A stretch of DNA of 64,000 bases. It comes from Misgurnus anguillicaudatus. Lineage: Eukaryota > Chordata > Actinopteri > Cypriniformes > Cobitidae. Location of the stretch: positions 25,447,501 through 25,511,500 of the forward strand of contig NC_073355.2 in the NCBI RefSeq assembly GCF_027580225.2, given 5' to 3'. Positions 24,443 through 37,200 of this stretch are shown piece by piece. The notes under the pieces are model-generated. The model made no database searches and was not told the DNA's origin. It was given only the letters and a program-made list of their open reading frames with translations. The position numbers were made by a program, and so were the translations under genes. How positions within the stretch are numbered: the stretch's first letter is position 1; every line of letters starts with the position of its first letter.

Positions 24443-25228
24443 TTAAAGGAAAACACCACTGTTTTCAATATTTTACTATGTTCTTTCTTCAACTTAGACA
24501 AATTAATACATACCTATAATTATTCAATCCATGCACCTAATCTTTGCACAGCGCGCCGCGAATGCGCTAGCACCCAGCCCAGCCCCATCCACTCCCCAGG
24601 ATCCAAACAGGGATGAATTTAGAAGCCACCAAACACTTGCATGTTTTCCCTATTTAATGACTGTTACATGACGAGTAAGTATGGTGGCACTAAAATAAAA
24701 TGTGAGGATTTTTTTAAACCAATAAAAAATGAAAATATATTGTATGATGGAAGAGCACTTAGTTTGCAGCACTTCAACCTCGGGTGCAGTAATATTGACA
24801 GAAGTTTGAGCGAGAGAGGGAGTTCTCAGGAGTGATGATGTTACTGCGCACCGAGGTCAAATCCTAAGGAATTAATGGGGCAAGGCTAAATGCCATCACA
24901 TTCACGACGTTCTGTACAAAGATTAAGTGCATGCATTGATAAAAGATAGGTTTTAATTAGTCTAAGTTGAGAAAATACCCTCTAAAAATGTCTGGGTTAT
25001 TTTTGACCCATAATGGGTAAATATTGGACAGAACACACCGCTGGGTTAAAAATGCTGGGTTGTTTTAACCCAAATGCTGGGTTATTATTATACCCCATGG
25101 TTGCATAACAACAACCCAACATTGGGTCATTTTTAACCCAGCATGTGTTCTGTCCATTGAGGGTCAAAAATAACCCAGACATTTTTAAAGTGTAGTAAAA
25201 TATTGAAAAACGGTGGTGTTTCCTTTAA
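24443..25228. mobile_element. TTAA MITE hosting a nested palindrome
   Basis: TTAAAGGAAAACACCACTG at the left and GGTGGTGTTTCCTTTAA at the right. The inner sequence GTTTGAGCGAGAG is shared with 36500-36530, so relatives flank the Harbinger-like element in tbc1d10b. Confidence 0.75.
24984..25186. mobile_element. Nested palindromic MITE (CTGGGTTA family)
   Basis: The left arm, 24984-25009 (AAAAATGTCTGGGTTATTTT and on), is exactly complementary to the right arm 25161-25186. Further internal CTGGGTT/AACCCAG pairs allow a long hairpin. Confidence 0.85.
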
Positions 25229-25261
25229 GAGATCATAGAACAATACACCGTGCCCTATATA

Positions 25262-25509
25262 CCGTGGTTTTCAAACTGTGGGTCTTGACTACTTTTGGGT
25301 CAATGAGTGGGCCGTGCAAAGTCACTTTGCTGGTGTGGTGACACAAACATTTTTAACCTACATTTCATGAATAAAATGACAAGGCAAATAAAAACTACTT
25401 AATTAAAAAAGAGGCAAAAATTGGTATTTTTCTTATATTTCCATTCAAAATTATGTTGGTGGGTTCCAGGATAGATAATACCTATTCAAATGTTTGGGAA
25501 CCACTGCTA
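25262..25509. mobile_element. Old hAT-like fragment
   Basis: CGTGGTTTTCAAACTGTGGG at the left and TTTGGGAACCACTGC at the right resemble the CAGTGGTTCTCAAACT ends of the element at 59427-59695, but are diverged. No clear target duplication. Confidence 0.5.
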
Positions 25510-26480
25510 TATATAATACAATGTTTTAATATAATAGGGTGATACACTGTTGAATCAAAAACACTCAATGTGTTATAAGAACAGCTGGTGTTGGCAAACA
25601 CTGTAAGAAGAACCAAACAGATGAAGAAGAGACTTCCAAGATATCAAGTAAACGTAAAGGATCAAAGAACACACAGCAAACTCTGGGGTTTCTAGAAAAG
25701 GAAACGAGAAGAAAAGGAGAGCAGAATAGAAGATGCCGACAAGTTTGTTTTCTATTTTGGTCCCTCTCAGCTGTTTCTTCACCATATCCCCCCACCACCC
25801 CAAAAGAACCTTTTATGAGACCCAAAAATCTATATTCCCTACCAACCCCTCACTGAGCCGCTCTCTGCGCTTGTCTGCTGATCAATTCGAAATGAAAGCG
25901 TTACGAGAATAGCGTTCCATCAAACTGTCTTTCTCTAGCCATCTTATATCACATCTTACTATGTCTGAGGAACGGCCAAATGTGACCCTTTGAGTTCAGA
26001 GAATGACAGGGAGTAAGAGTGCTCAATATGGGCATGGCCATGTGGTGGGGTGGAGGGGCTTGAACCCAAATCTTAAGGCATCACTATACTAGGAAAGGCA
26101 CTAAAACCTATTTTTGATTAGAGCTGATTTAGAACGTGATGATGGCAAGGGTTAAAACAGCAAGTATGGCCTCCTACAGTGCATATGAGATGTACACATA
26201 CAGTATAAACAAAGTCAAGTATTGTATTAAAAAACAATCAATCTCTATTAATGAACCCCCTCCCCATATCAATGTCTCAGAGTTGTTATATAACTGTGGT
26301 TTTTCAGTATTAAATCACATTCATTCCACATTGCTTGATTATCTTCAGGTATTAGCATGTGAATATCCAAAGACCAAACAGTCCCTTACGTTTCCATGTC
26401 CTTATTAGTCTACGTGAGATGGGCAGACTGCTACCACATCTCAAAATATCAAATTCATCCCATTCCAAGACTCGCATTGC
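25510..26480. other. Intergenic DNA upstream of mylpf
   Basis: No exon, RNA gene or clean repeat end was recognised. E-box-like hexamers CATATG and CATGTG occur around 26183 and 26358. Distal muscle regulatory elements may lie here, but the sequence alone does not show them. Confidence 0.4.
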
Positions 26481-26490
26481 TATTTCGGAG

Positions 26491-26652
26491 CAACTGTAAG
26501 ACGATAGCGCATCCCACCCTCTGTTCCTTTCCCCCTGCCCCATCTAACTCTTCACCCCCCTTTCATAGTTTCCCCTCTCTCCATCTTCTGTTTCCCAAAC
26601 CACACTTAAGGTTGTATCTATATTTAGCAAGAGGCCTTCGGTAGTATATAAG
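26491..26652 (+). promoter_or_regulatory. mylpf promoter: E-box, MEF2 site, TATA box
   Basis: E-box CAACTG at 26491-26496, a perfect MEF2 consensus CTATATTTAG at 26618-26627, and TATATAAG at 26645-26652. The start codon is at 26734. This is the expected layout for a skeletal-muscle contractile gene. The TATA position implies transcription starting near 26675-26685. Confidence 0.8.
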
Positions 26653-26733
26653 CCCCCTTGGAACAGGTCACTATGCGGCATCACACCATCTTCACTTCTT
26701 GAGCTTCTTAGACTTCACGTATACCGTCTTAAC

Positions 26734-29700
26734 ATGGTGAGTAACTTGTAGCTTAGCTTTTACCTGGCCAGTGGCCACAACACCTATGTGGACATATAGG
26801 AACAAAGAAGACAATGGCAAATACCTGAAGCTAACATTGTCAGCCGGTTTACATGGAAAGCTTTGAAGCAGCATCTACTTCTTGGATACTACTGTGGACC
26901 TACAATACTTAAAACAAGACAAAATTACATGGGCAGTGTTTTGTCTTTTGGGGAACCAAGAAGCTAGGATTTAGACTGAATTTTTTGGTGATATGCCCTG
27001 TAACATAGAATTTATTTTAAAATATTTGAACACAATTTTTTTAATTATTAGTTTTACATTTCAAAGAAATTATGGGTGAATAGTAATCATACGTTAACGC
27101 ATAGAAACAGCTAGCTAACACCTTATCAGATACTACATGCAGTTTAACATATGGATATCAATATAAATGATAACAGATTCTTAAAATTAAACAAACCGTA
27201 AAATGACTGATCACACATTCAATATAAAATGTTTCATTCATGGGTAATTGTTCTGGGTTTCATCTGAACTGATATGTAAGACTTAAATGGGGTCAGAATG
27301 TCTTAATGGACAAAGTTAAACAGTAATAATACACACTGGTATATGTGCATTCAAGAGTGCTTAATGTTACTGTATATATGAATGCTAAGACACGCTATAT
27401 TTTTGCATATTTAGGCACCCAAGAAGGCCAAGAGGAGGGCAGGAGGAGGAGAGGGTTCCTCCAATGTTTTCTCCATGTTTGAGCAGAGCCAAATTCAGGA
27501 GTACAAGGAGGTATTTTTTTTCACACCATAATTCTTCATTAACCTGTCGATTGCTTTAGTAGTATATGCTAGTACTATTTCTTTGTTCCCAACGTATTGT
27601 GGATTAGTAAATCACTGTTTATTTGGATTATTCATCATAATCTAATCTACTGACTGGCAGAGATGTCATCAATATCATCAATGTATAATATTAATTGTAA
27701 ACAAAAACCACTGTGAATTATGTCACAGAAGTTGCTTTTGAATCAGACTTTTAATATGCAATTTATTGGTAACACTTTGTATTTGTTATTATTAGTAAAT
27801 GCATTAGCTAACAATGAGCATTATTGTTTTTCAGTATTTATACATTTTTGTTAATGTTAGTTAATGCAATACAGATATTCATGTTATTCATCACGTTATC
27901 TGTTACAACTTTTGATTTTAAAAATGTATTCGTAAATGCTGAAATAAACATGAACTAAGATTAATGAATGCTGTAGAAGTATTGTTCATTGTTAGTTTAA
28001 CTGATGCATTAACTAATGTTGTTAAATACTGTAAAGTGTTACCATTTAATCCAGTTGAAAGGGCTCTATCACAGATAACCTCCCACAAAGGGGAAAGTCA
28101 AACAGTATCTATATTAAGCTTTGTTAAATAGCCAGTATTAAAGTACGGCCAACAGCTGAGATGAGTCAACAGACCGACTTACTCTAGTCTTTATCTGGTC
28201 TGCTAATATGGACAGAAATGTCACAGCATTTCTCTCCTCTGACCTCCCATTTGTCAAGCGCTGCTCCTGTTCCTCCTGCTATGACCCCAGTGGGACAGCA
28301 GCTGACACCTACAGAGCATGCCTGACAAAGAGAGGGAGAGAAAAAGAAAAGTGTACCATACATGTAGATTAGAAAGACAAAAGCCTTTATCTTGACTGAA
28401 AGGAGAAAAAAATATTAAATTAACAGATATATTATTAATACACATTCATACACTTGGTTGCATTAAATGAGCAGATTAAGAAAATACAAGAATAATGTAC
28501 ACGAGATGGTCTTTGTTTATGGTCCTTGGTTTTATCATGATTTATCTGAATGAAAATTATTAACCATTAACACCAATTATAAATATGTGTGTGAACGCTG
28601 ACAGGGTGAAGTGAGATCAGGTTAGTGTGTAACTTAGCTAAGTAAGGATATGAAATCATTGGTTACCTTAACAGTAAGCTGTGCTGCCATCTCAAGTGCC
28701 ACTTCAGGAATGTCTGACACTACAGTTGCCATTGATTTAACACATCTCACAGATGGAAAGATGGATCAGCGAGGGTCTGCGTGGGGGTCCTTAGCAGCTG
28801 TTGCAATACATTCAAGCTGTGTGTTGGGGGAATGAGGGGTCTTAAGTTACATGAGACTAAGAAAAGACATTTTACTAGTGTCAGTGCTAGCAACAAAATG
28901 CACAAATCAAAGGACTTAGTCTATTTCTATCACCACAAACTCCTAACAATTTAGTAAAATCTTGGCATTGTATGTTTTGTAGGCTTTCACAATCATTGAC
29001 CAGAACAGAGACGGTATCATCAGCAAAGACGACCTTAGGGACGTGTTGGCCTCAATGGGTGAGTTCTCTTCCAGTTTTGTTTAAATTCGGGGGAAAAAAA
29101 TCATGAACCGTGATTGCTCACTTGTGTGTTGTTCGTCGTCTGTAGGCCAGCTGAATGTGAAGAATGAGGAGTTGGAGGCCATGATCAAGGAGGCCAGCGG
29201 CCCAATCAACTTCACCGTTTTCCTCACCATGTTCGGAGAGAAGCTGAAGGGTACGCAAAAGCCCTTACATTTTTTTTAATCGTTGTATTCAGCCCTTAGC
29301 ATGCATGATGTAACACTTGTCTCTGATTGTGTCTGAAGGGTGCTGACCCCGAGGACGTCATCGTGTCTGCCTTCAAGGTGCTGGACCCCGAGGGTACTGG
29401 CACCATCAAGAAGCAATTGTGAGTCTATATGATTTGACTCTTTATGTCCCCCCCAAAACAGAGGAAAAAAAAACTTCTCTGACTGTGTACCCATCTCTCT
29501 GTCTTTCAGCCTTGAGGAGCTTCTGACCACTCAGTGCGACAGGTTCTCAGCAGAGGAGGTGAGATTTGATGTTGCTCTTAAACATATTTCTGGATTGTCA
29601 CTTTTTAATATTTGCTAAATATAACTTTTGTTAATTTCTCCACATTTAGATGAAGAATCTGTGGGCCGCCTTCCCCCCAGATGTGGCTGGCAATGTTGAC

Positions 29701-29751
29701 TACAAGAACATCTGCTACGTCATCACACACGGAGAGGAGAAAGAGGAGTAA
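26734..29751 (+). CDS. mylpf: Fast skeletal myosin regulatory light chain (MYLPF)
   Basis: Regulatory light chain that binds the myosin heavy-chain neck in fast muscle. Exons: 26734-26736 (ATG alone), 27415-27510, 28983-29058, 29146-29250, about 29340-29418, 29510-29558, 29650-29751; 169 residues, the family length. MAPKKAKRR precedes the phosphorylatable GSSNVFSMF (Ser16/17). The first EF-hand loop is [12 protein letters not shown] (39-50); the C-terminus is [25 protein letters not shown], ending KEE. The intron 29251-29339 is odd: the reading frame requires exon 5 to begin GT GCT GAC at 29340, but the bases before it are AAGG, so the intron would be GT-GG. Use of the AG at 29337-29338 would add one base and stop translation two codons later. 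A one-base assembly insertion in GGG would explain it. Teleosts have mylpfa and mylpfb; I cannot decide which this is. Confidence 0.95.
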
Positions 29752-30016
29752 AAGACGATCAGGAAAATGAAGAGATGAAAGTGCATCCCTCGCTGCTTTA
29801 CTCTCCCAATCTGTTCTTTGTCCTCCTTCTCTCACTTTGTGTTTCTTCCTCTTCTTCCTTTCCATCATCTTTGTTGCTCTCAAGCACTTACACTCTCTGT
29901 CTCTCCCAAATTCTGCTCTCATTCAAAAACAAAGACTTGTCTCGCTGAGACTCATTTGGGAGGGTGGAGAGGCTCATGACCACAGAGTCTGTCAGTGGGG
30001 ACATGGTATTGTTATC

Positions 30017-30022
30017 AATAAA
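30017..30022 (+). terminator. mylpf poly(A) signal
   Basis: AATAAA, 266 bases after the stop codon, in an otherwise pyrimidine-rich 3' UTR. Confidence 0.75.
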
Positions 30023-33000
30023 ATGATCTTTATCGTTTCAACATCCATTTCTCTCACATACTCTCTTTCTCTCTCTATTTCTCACTCACATTTTTACTTT
30101 TTTATTACTTCCAATCAATGACTACGTAGCATTGTCAGAAGCATGCATTAAAGTTGCATAAAGGCGCCTTCCTGCTTTTGGCTGAAACAGCTGTCTAACA
30201 AGATCTGGAAGTGTTTTGAAAGCCCTGGGAAACGAGCGTTGACGTGATCTCACTCTACAATAGAGGAACCCATCATCGGTCTTGTTTCTTTCCCCGCTGG
30301 TTGACTAACAGTGAGAAAATGAGAAAGTAAGGTTTGTACTGAGAGATCTTGGTCTCCTAAAAGTGATGCCAAGTTAGTATGGAGGGAGTTAGAGAGGCAG
30401 ACCATCCAAGGAAGAGAGGAAAGCGGGGACTGAAAGAAAACATATCATCTTCAACTCCCCCTTTCCCCTCCATTCCACTATTGCTCTGTCCATGTCTTTT
30501 TTTAAATTTAACCACTTTGCTTCCTGCATATGGGCCTGCTTTGCTCTGTCAGAAACTCTTCTGTAACCAATAAAAAGTCACAAACTGTGAATAAAACATC
30601 TATCTTTTGTACTGCTGTGTCTATGCGTGATGAAAGAGACTTTCTATCTGTCTCTCTCTGCTGTAATTCACAGAGACAGAGAAGTAAAATGAGGAAGAAT
30701 GCAATAAAGTATGTGAACAGCGCTGCCTACTGGACAATGTTAGTCATTAAACAATAAAACAGGTGCTACGAATAAAAGTGGTGTCATGAATGTAATTAAA
30801 ATATACTTACAAACTTAGCTCGAAATTATCATCACAATCATAATATATTTCTAAAAAAAAAAGTAAATATGCGTGTTTCACACGTTTGAAATAATTGTTT
30901 TCTGCTAGAACACGATACCTAATCCTCTAAACAAACATCTTGTATAAACATGATCATTGTAAAATTTCTGATCATTATCTTGCAACTTAAGTTAAAGTAA
31001 GAAAGCTTAAAAGAAACTATTAAGAACGTTTAAATAATTAAAAGTCAATCATTCATGCCATAAGCAAGTACCTCACCTCAGAATTTCGCGGCATTTGCTG
31101 AGTTTCTGTGCGCGCGCATCCAGAACTAAACGGAAACGACCCCTTAAACTGGAAAATAAATCTTTCGCCTTCACATAAATCATTAAACCCAAAACCAAAA
31201 TAAAATTGATTGAATAACTACGAAAAGGAGAATATGGTCGATAATATCGATAAAATAAATAAATAAAAACACACAACAGGGGGATTTTTAATATATTATG
31301 ATTTATTATTTATCACATCTGTCATCAAATTAATTATTAAATACACTGTGTGAACTTCCTCTTCTGCATTTATCCTCTTCATATAATTTGTCCTTTTCAA
31401 CAGTAGCCTAAATGGTTTTATGTAAACTTAAAACGACTTCGAGACAAGTTACAGGATGAGAGTTCACTGACTGAAACAAAAAAATATTAAAATGAGTTTT
31501 ACAGTAATCCTACAATGGGCCATACTTTCCAATGCAGAAATCTGTAAGACAAGTCAACTACTGTACCCTTCAGCTTGTACCAGGTGTCATAATAAACCAA
31601 TGCTGGATGACCTTGCATTAATTCTTGCTGATCACAAACCATGTTAAGTCCATCTTATGTTGTACTCTTGGCCAAACAGCGTCCTGAAAGTATCAACCTA
31701 GTGGTTAAAACCTAGAGCAATTCTTCATAGCACACCTGAGTTCAGATACATCTGGATGTTACCGGCCGTGGACATCGCAATCCACCTTACCTTCAGGAGT
31801 GATGGCCAAAGTGAACGTAGTTTTATTGTGCGGACAATTAATAACACCTAGTTTGCATAGACCTAAATTGTTTGCTTTCCATTTGAACAGTAGTGCCATT
31901 AGAGGAAGCAGTGACCGGTGAGGTCAGTAAGGACACCACTGATCATTGAGGAGGACCTGCTGTTAAGATCAAACAACACAACAAGGCCAGGGCGACACAC
32001 TTACACATTCAAATAAACACAGGAGACGCCATTAAAACACTGACAGAGTATTTGGCTACCATATTGCAAAAGGAAGTCCCTCTTCACCAGGACTTGGTTA
32101 AGTGATATCCCATATTTCAGGTTTTGAGAATAGTCAACAATTATATAGATCGAGACGTCCTTAAATTACAAGATGGACCTAAGAATGGTCCGATCATTTG
32201 GTGAATAAATCAGAATCAGAAGTCATAATACATAAAAAGTCAGTAGGTTAAGGTGGAGCTAGTCCTCAGTTTACGTCAGATTAGGAGTAACACTGTTCAG
32301 GTAAAGGTTTATTAAAGATACAATTTTGTAATACAGAAATGCCTAGCGAATAATTTAGTTAGCATGTTGTTTCCTCTTTGGAATAATTTCCCACTTCAAT
32401 AGGATTGGAACATGTTTAAAAATATCAGAAATTAACAAAATAATTATGAGTACTATGAAATCATCTCCCATAACGCAAATACTGCATTAACACTAGACAA
32501 GTTTCTTAAGTTAAAAGGTCTACAATAAATAACGATTGGCTTTGTTCTCCAAGATGTTGGGAAAAATGTGCAAAAATAATTTTCAGCACTTAAAAACAAA
32601 AATAAATCCTGTGTGATTAAATACAAATTCTTGATAAAAGCTCTCATTCTGAAAGTTCACTGCCATTCCAGTCTAGCAGGCCTCTGTATACATGCATAGA
32701 AAAATAAAATAAAAAATAAAAATCGAAACCAACTGAAGAATAATATTAAGTGTAATAGATATTATATAGTTTTATCTAATTAAATTAATAGAGTTTGTAC
32801 ATCAAAACGTTACAGCCTGAAGCCAAGGGCTTCAAAGGTTAATGCTACACTGCTGCACCAAAGTTTCCAATCCAAAACGGTGCAGAATCAATTAAACCGG
32901 ACTAAAGAGTCCTACATTACATTAACTGATTAAGATTAATAGTGAAAATCAACAGAGCTCAGTGCAAAATGTGATCAAATACTGAAATCTACATCCATAT

Positions 33001-34295
33001 TAATATCAAGATGAAAACATCAAACCACACAGATATTTGAAGTAATCTGTACACCTATTTAACCTTTACTGCAGTGTACGTAACTTAGTCGAAAAACAAG
33101 ATCGTCAGCAAAAAGTGGAGTGTCAATAAAACACATTTTTGATGGGACCTAAATACAGACTGAGATCAGTCGTGCATATTTCGAGTTGAAATAGGTACGC
33201 TTTGTCAAACGGTTTAATTTTTTTAAACACCTATGTTAATTTAGACATTTAATATGGTCAACTCACGCTGAGACATACAAATGGTTCAAAAAAAGTGATG
33301 GGAGTTTTAAAACATAAACACATCCAATTCAGATATTGTTTAATGTACTTCTCCCTCCCATTTTCAATAAGTCTGTTCAACTTCATGCACCAGCGCAAGA
33401 ACCGACAGGATGACATTCAAGCAGCCCGAGAATGATTCGAGAGCAGACAGCTGTGCATGATTTCTCAAATGGCTCTCGCAGTACTTTGATGCCATCCGCA
33501 TTGTAAGTTCTTGTGGCGCCGCATGAAGTCGAACATACTGATTATTTAATGAATTTGTTCCACGCCCCCTAATGGCCACTCCCTAGAACTACTTCTGCCA
33601 TTTTACGCTTGTTTAAGAGAGAACAACGAACCTTATGAAACCCGTCTGCAACACAAGACTGCGATACAGTTCATTACCATGCCAAGGCGAAGACTTACAA
33701 TAACACACAAACATATACTAACAAACGACAATACAATGAATAAATAGCTCCTCCAGAACACTCAGATTACAGTTAGTACTGGCATGATGGCTAAGGTCAA
33801 AGCCTCACTTTTCTCTGTGCATTCATATTCTGTTTGTGACACCTTTTAGATGCTGTACAGAAGGGATTACGAGACTAAATGGCATAGGGGAGCCCTTTAC
33901 GTATGGCGCTAAAGGTCTATGTACACCATGGCACCCAGCACAACTGACTACTTATTATACTGTTCATGTTGATCTCATCCATCAGATATCGACCTTCAAA
34001 AAACTTCAGCTGAGTAATATTGAATTTTGCTTGTTTTGTAGATCAGCACTGGGCTCTGAACGCACTTTCAAGGACAAGAGATGATGATAAGTGGTGGAGC
34101 ATGTGGGCAGGATCCAGTTATCCTCATGAAATGAGAACTTGAGATGAAATGGACGTTACAGGAGATTGTTAATTTTTTTCTCTCTGCCTCTCCTTCTCTT
34201 TTATTCTCTCTCTCTTTCATTTCACCATTCTGCAGCCGATTTGTGTCCGTGTCCTCTTTCCTCATCTTCCTGCTCTTCTTCTTGCAGGTGAGGAA
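30023..34295. other. Intergenic DNA and probable long tbc1d10b 3' UTR
   Basis: No exon is supported. On the minus strand, AATAAA hexamers lie 91 bases after the tbc1d10b stop (34200-34205), at about 32306, and as a cluster near 31300-31313, so the tbc1d10b 3' UTR could be short or up to 3 kb. No transposon ends were recognised here, which contrasts with the repeat-rich introns and would fit a long UTR (inference). Confidence 0.45.
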
Positions 34296-37200
34296 TCAGG
34301 CCAAATCTTTCGCTGCAGCAGCTCCATTCTTCTCCTCTGACTCTCCTCCTCCTCCTCCTCCTCCTCCTCCTCCTCCTCCTTTATCTTTTTTCTTTCCCCC
34401 CTTCTCCTTTTTCTTCTCCCTCTCTGCCTTCTCCCTTTCTTTCCTCAGCCTCTCCTTCTCCATCCTCTCCTTTTCCTTCTTTTCTCGTGATTTTTGTTTC
34501 TCCTCTTCCTTCTCCCTCTTCTTGTCCTCCTTGCTTTTCTTTTTCTTCTTTCCGTCCTCCTCTGCTGCCCCCGCCGTTGTTGGTTTTGCGGTTTCGGGGC
34601 ACGGCGGTAATGGGGCGTTATTTGCAGTGGGTGATGGAAGGGTGGGGGTGATGTGTTCAGAAACCACTTTAGGTGTCGGCTGGAGTGTCTGCGCACTGGA
34701 GACGTGTGCGGTCGGAGCCAGTACCGTAGTAGCGGAAGATGTTGTAGCTAAAGGACTGGGCCCACGCGGCACCTGTGCCCGCCCCCCAGCTCCAGCATTA
34801 TAGGGAGGAGATAGGGGAGGCTTCGTGTTGGTCGTCCCAGATGAGGATTGCGTTGTCACTATAGCAATGCCGCCCCCTAGAGGTTGCAGTGGAAAAGCAT
34901 CACGTTCTTTCTTAGTCTGAGAATAAAATGGTGTCTTGGACTTTCTCAGACCAGTAAGGGATAAGAGGCTCGCGGAGGCACGCAGAGGGCCGGGAGCGGG
35001 GATATGACTGGCCAGGAAGGATAGGCTGCCACCCGAGCTGATCGCAGCGGCCCGTTGCTTCTGCTCAAAGATGGCACGAGTGCCATGTAAACGACGGCCC
35101 GGTTGGTGAGTCAACTCGCCACGGGATTCCCGCCACTTCCGCACCTGAATAGTGCACTCTCTCTCTATTAGAGCCTCGGTCACGGGTAGAGCGATGATCT
35201 GAAATGGAAGAGTAAAGAGGATAAATATAAGCCTACACCACAACTAGTGTCTTCTCTCATAAGCCTTGTTTCTGAGTGTGTTTGTGTGCGCACCTCTTGC
35301 ACCACAAATTCCTCCCTGATACTTTCAGGGGGAATGTTCCTCAGTCGCTCCATGGTCTCGTACATGCCTTGCAGCTCACGAAGCTTATCCACAGATCCCA
35401 GCATTTGCTTGAGTAGCATCAAACCCACACGAAACACGATCTTCACCCCTGAGTATAAAATGGGTTGCTTAAATATCAGAGAAATACACACAATGGACAA
35501 GTACAAAAAATTCACAAATGCACATAATGCACATCGTCAGAACTTAAAATCTCTTATGGTCATAATTAATTTCTGTAATGTGGCCATTTTTAGTGAACAA
35601 TCAGATAATAAAACAATAAAAAGTATTTCATGTATATTTACCATTAAGAACAATCAAAGCACTTTTATCTCCTATAGCTAAAAAAATAATCACATGTTCT
35701 TTCGTTGTCCTATGTGCTTACAAGACTGACCTTCACAAAAAAACATGTCCCAGACACGCAAGACGCAGGACCAAGGCAGCGTACGGGAGAAGATACACAT
35801 AAACCACTCTGTCATGTACAGGATGGGGTCAATCTTAAATTTCTTCAAGTGGCGGTAAGCCATTGGACACACTCGCCTTAGCAGAGAGAAAAATATCTCT
35901 CCATCCAGCTGGATAGCCTCCTGTGGGACACGAGATATGATGGAAGAGTTTAGAAACACATTATTATCTTCGCATTATTATATCATGATCTTATTTAGTT
36001 TGTGTACTCACCAACCCAGCACTGTAGTACCCTGGTAAGTATTTCTCACAGATTTGAACAAGACACCAGAAAGCTTGCTGGAAGAAAATGGTAGTGGAGA
36101 CGAATATCCATTACAAACAAGCTTAAAGAAGTTTTATATAAAATAATGCAATAATATAATAATATAATATTATATACTGTAAAAATGTTTTGAAAAAAGT
36201 ATTTTCTTAACTCTGTTACTTTAGAAAAAGAAATGCAGTCTATTAAAGCAACAAACACAGCTGTTGAGCTTTATTAGAAATCCTGTCTTACCTCAGCAGG
36301 CATGTGCATGAGCAGCACTGCTGCCACAGGGGCCTGAGCCTGACAGTAGCCTTCATCCGGCCGGTATATGGTGTAGGCCTTCAGTATACGGTACAGGTCC
36401 TGCTGGCTAAACACACACACACCAACAGTTTAGAATAAGGTAAATGAAATTGGCCAATCAGGACAGCTGATAATAATATTGGTGCAGTAATTTTGACGGA
36501 AGTTTGAGCGACAGGGAGAGAGTCAGGAGTGATGGCTACGTTCAAACACCCCCACGTGCACGCGACAGAAAGTAAGTGCGCAAGACTGTACCATGTCTTA
36601 AAACTGGCAAAATGCAGTGCCCTTAATGCACACTAAACCCACACTTTCTCGAATAATGCTTCAAAGCTGTATTTAAGGCTAAGCGTATCCCATCATGCAT
36701 CACGTTCAGGAAGTAAATCATGAGACTTTTGCCCAAATCTAGCAAGATGTCGTGGAAACTTTTAATTGCAAGTTAATAAATGGATTTTACATATTTGGTA
36801 GTAAAACAGAAAGTGTTCCACATTTAATTGTAAAACATCTGTAACTACTTTTATAACCATAAAACAACATTAATGGTGTCGTTTATTCAGGGACTACTAT
36901 AGAAACAATACATTTTAATAAAGCTACATTAAGGGGCCAGTCACACCAAAAGCGCTTTAAACGCTTGCAAACGCAAGGCGCGACGCACTGCCTTTTTTAA
37001 AAAAAGAGCAGTGCGACGCGCCTTTTCATATTGCTAAGCAACCACCGAGTCAGCTGTCTTGTCAATCAAATATTGAAGCGTGAACGCTCTTTTGCTGTTA
37101 ACTGTCATATTAGCAGAAACTTTAAAAAGAGGGTGCTTGCTCTGACCTTGTTTGAGGATGAGAGGTGCACAAACACGAAGGAGAGAGTGAGCGAGTGGAG

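Noticed and set aside
33364..33579. 71-residue minus-strand frame
   Set aside because: No recognisable domain or splice sites; it lies in the likely tbc1d10b 3' UTR or intergenic DNA.
34144..34803. 219-residue plus-strand open frame
   Set aside because: It is the antisense of the tbc1d10b last exon; its Ser/Phe/Pro-rich composition comes from the reverse complement of the Lys/Glu and Gly coding block.
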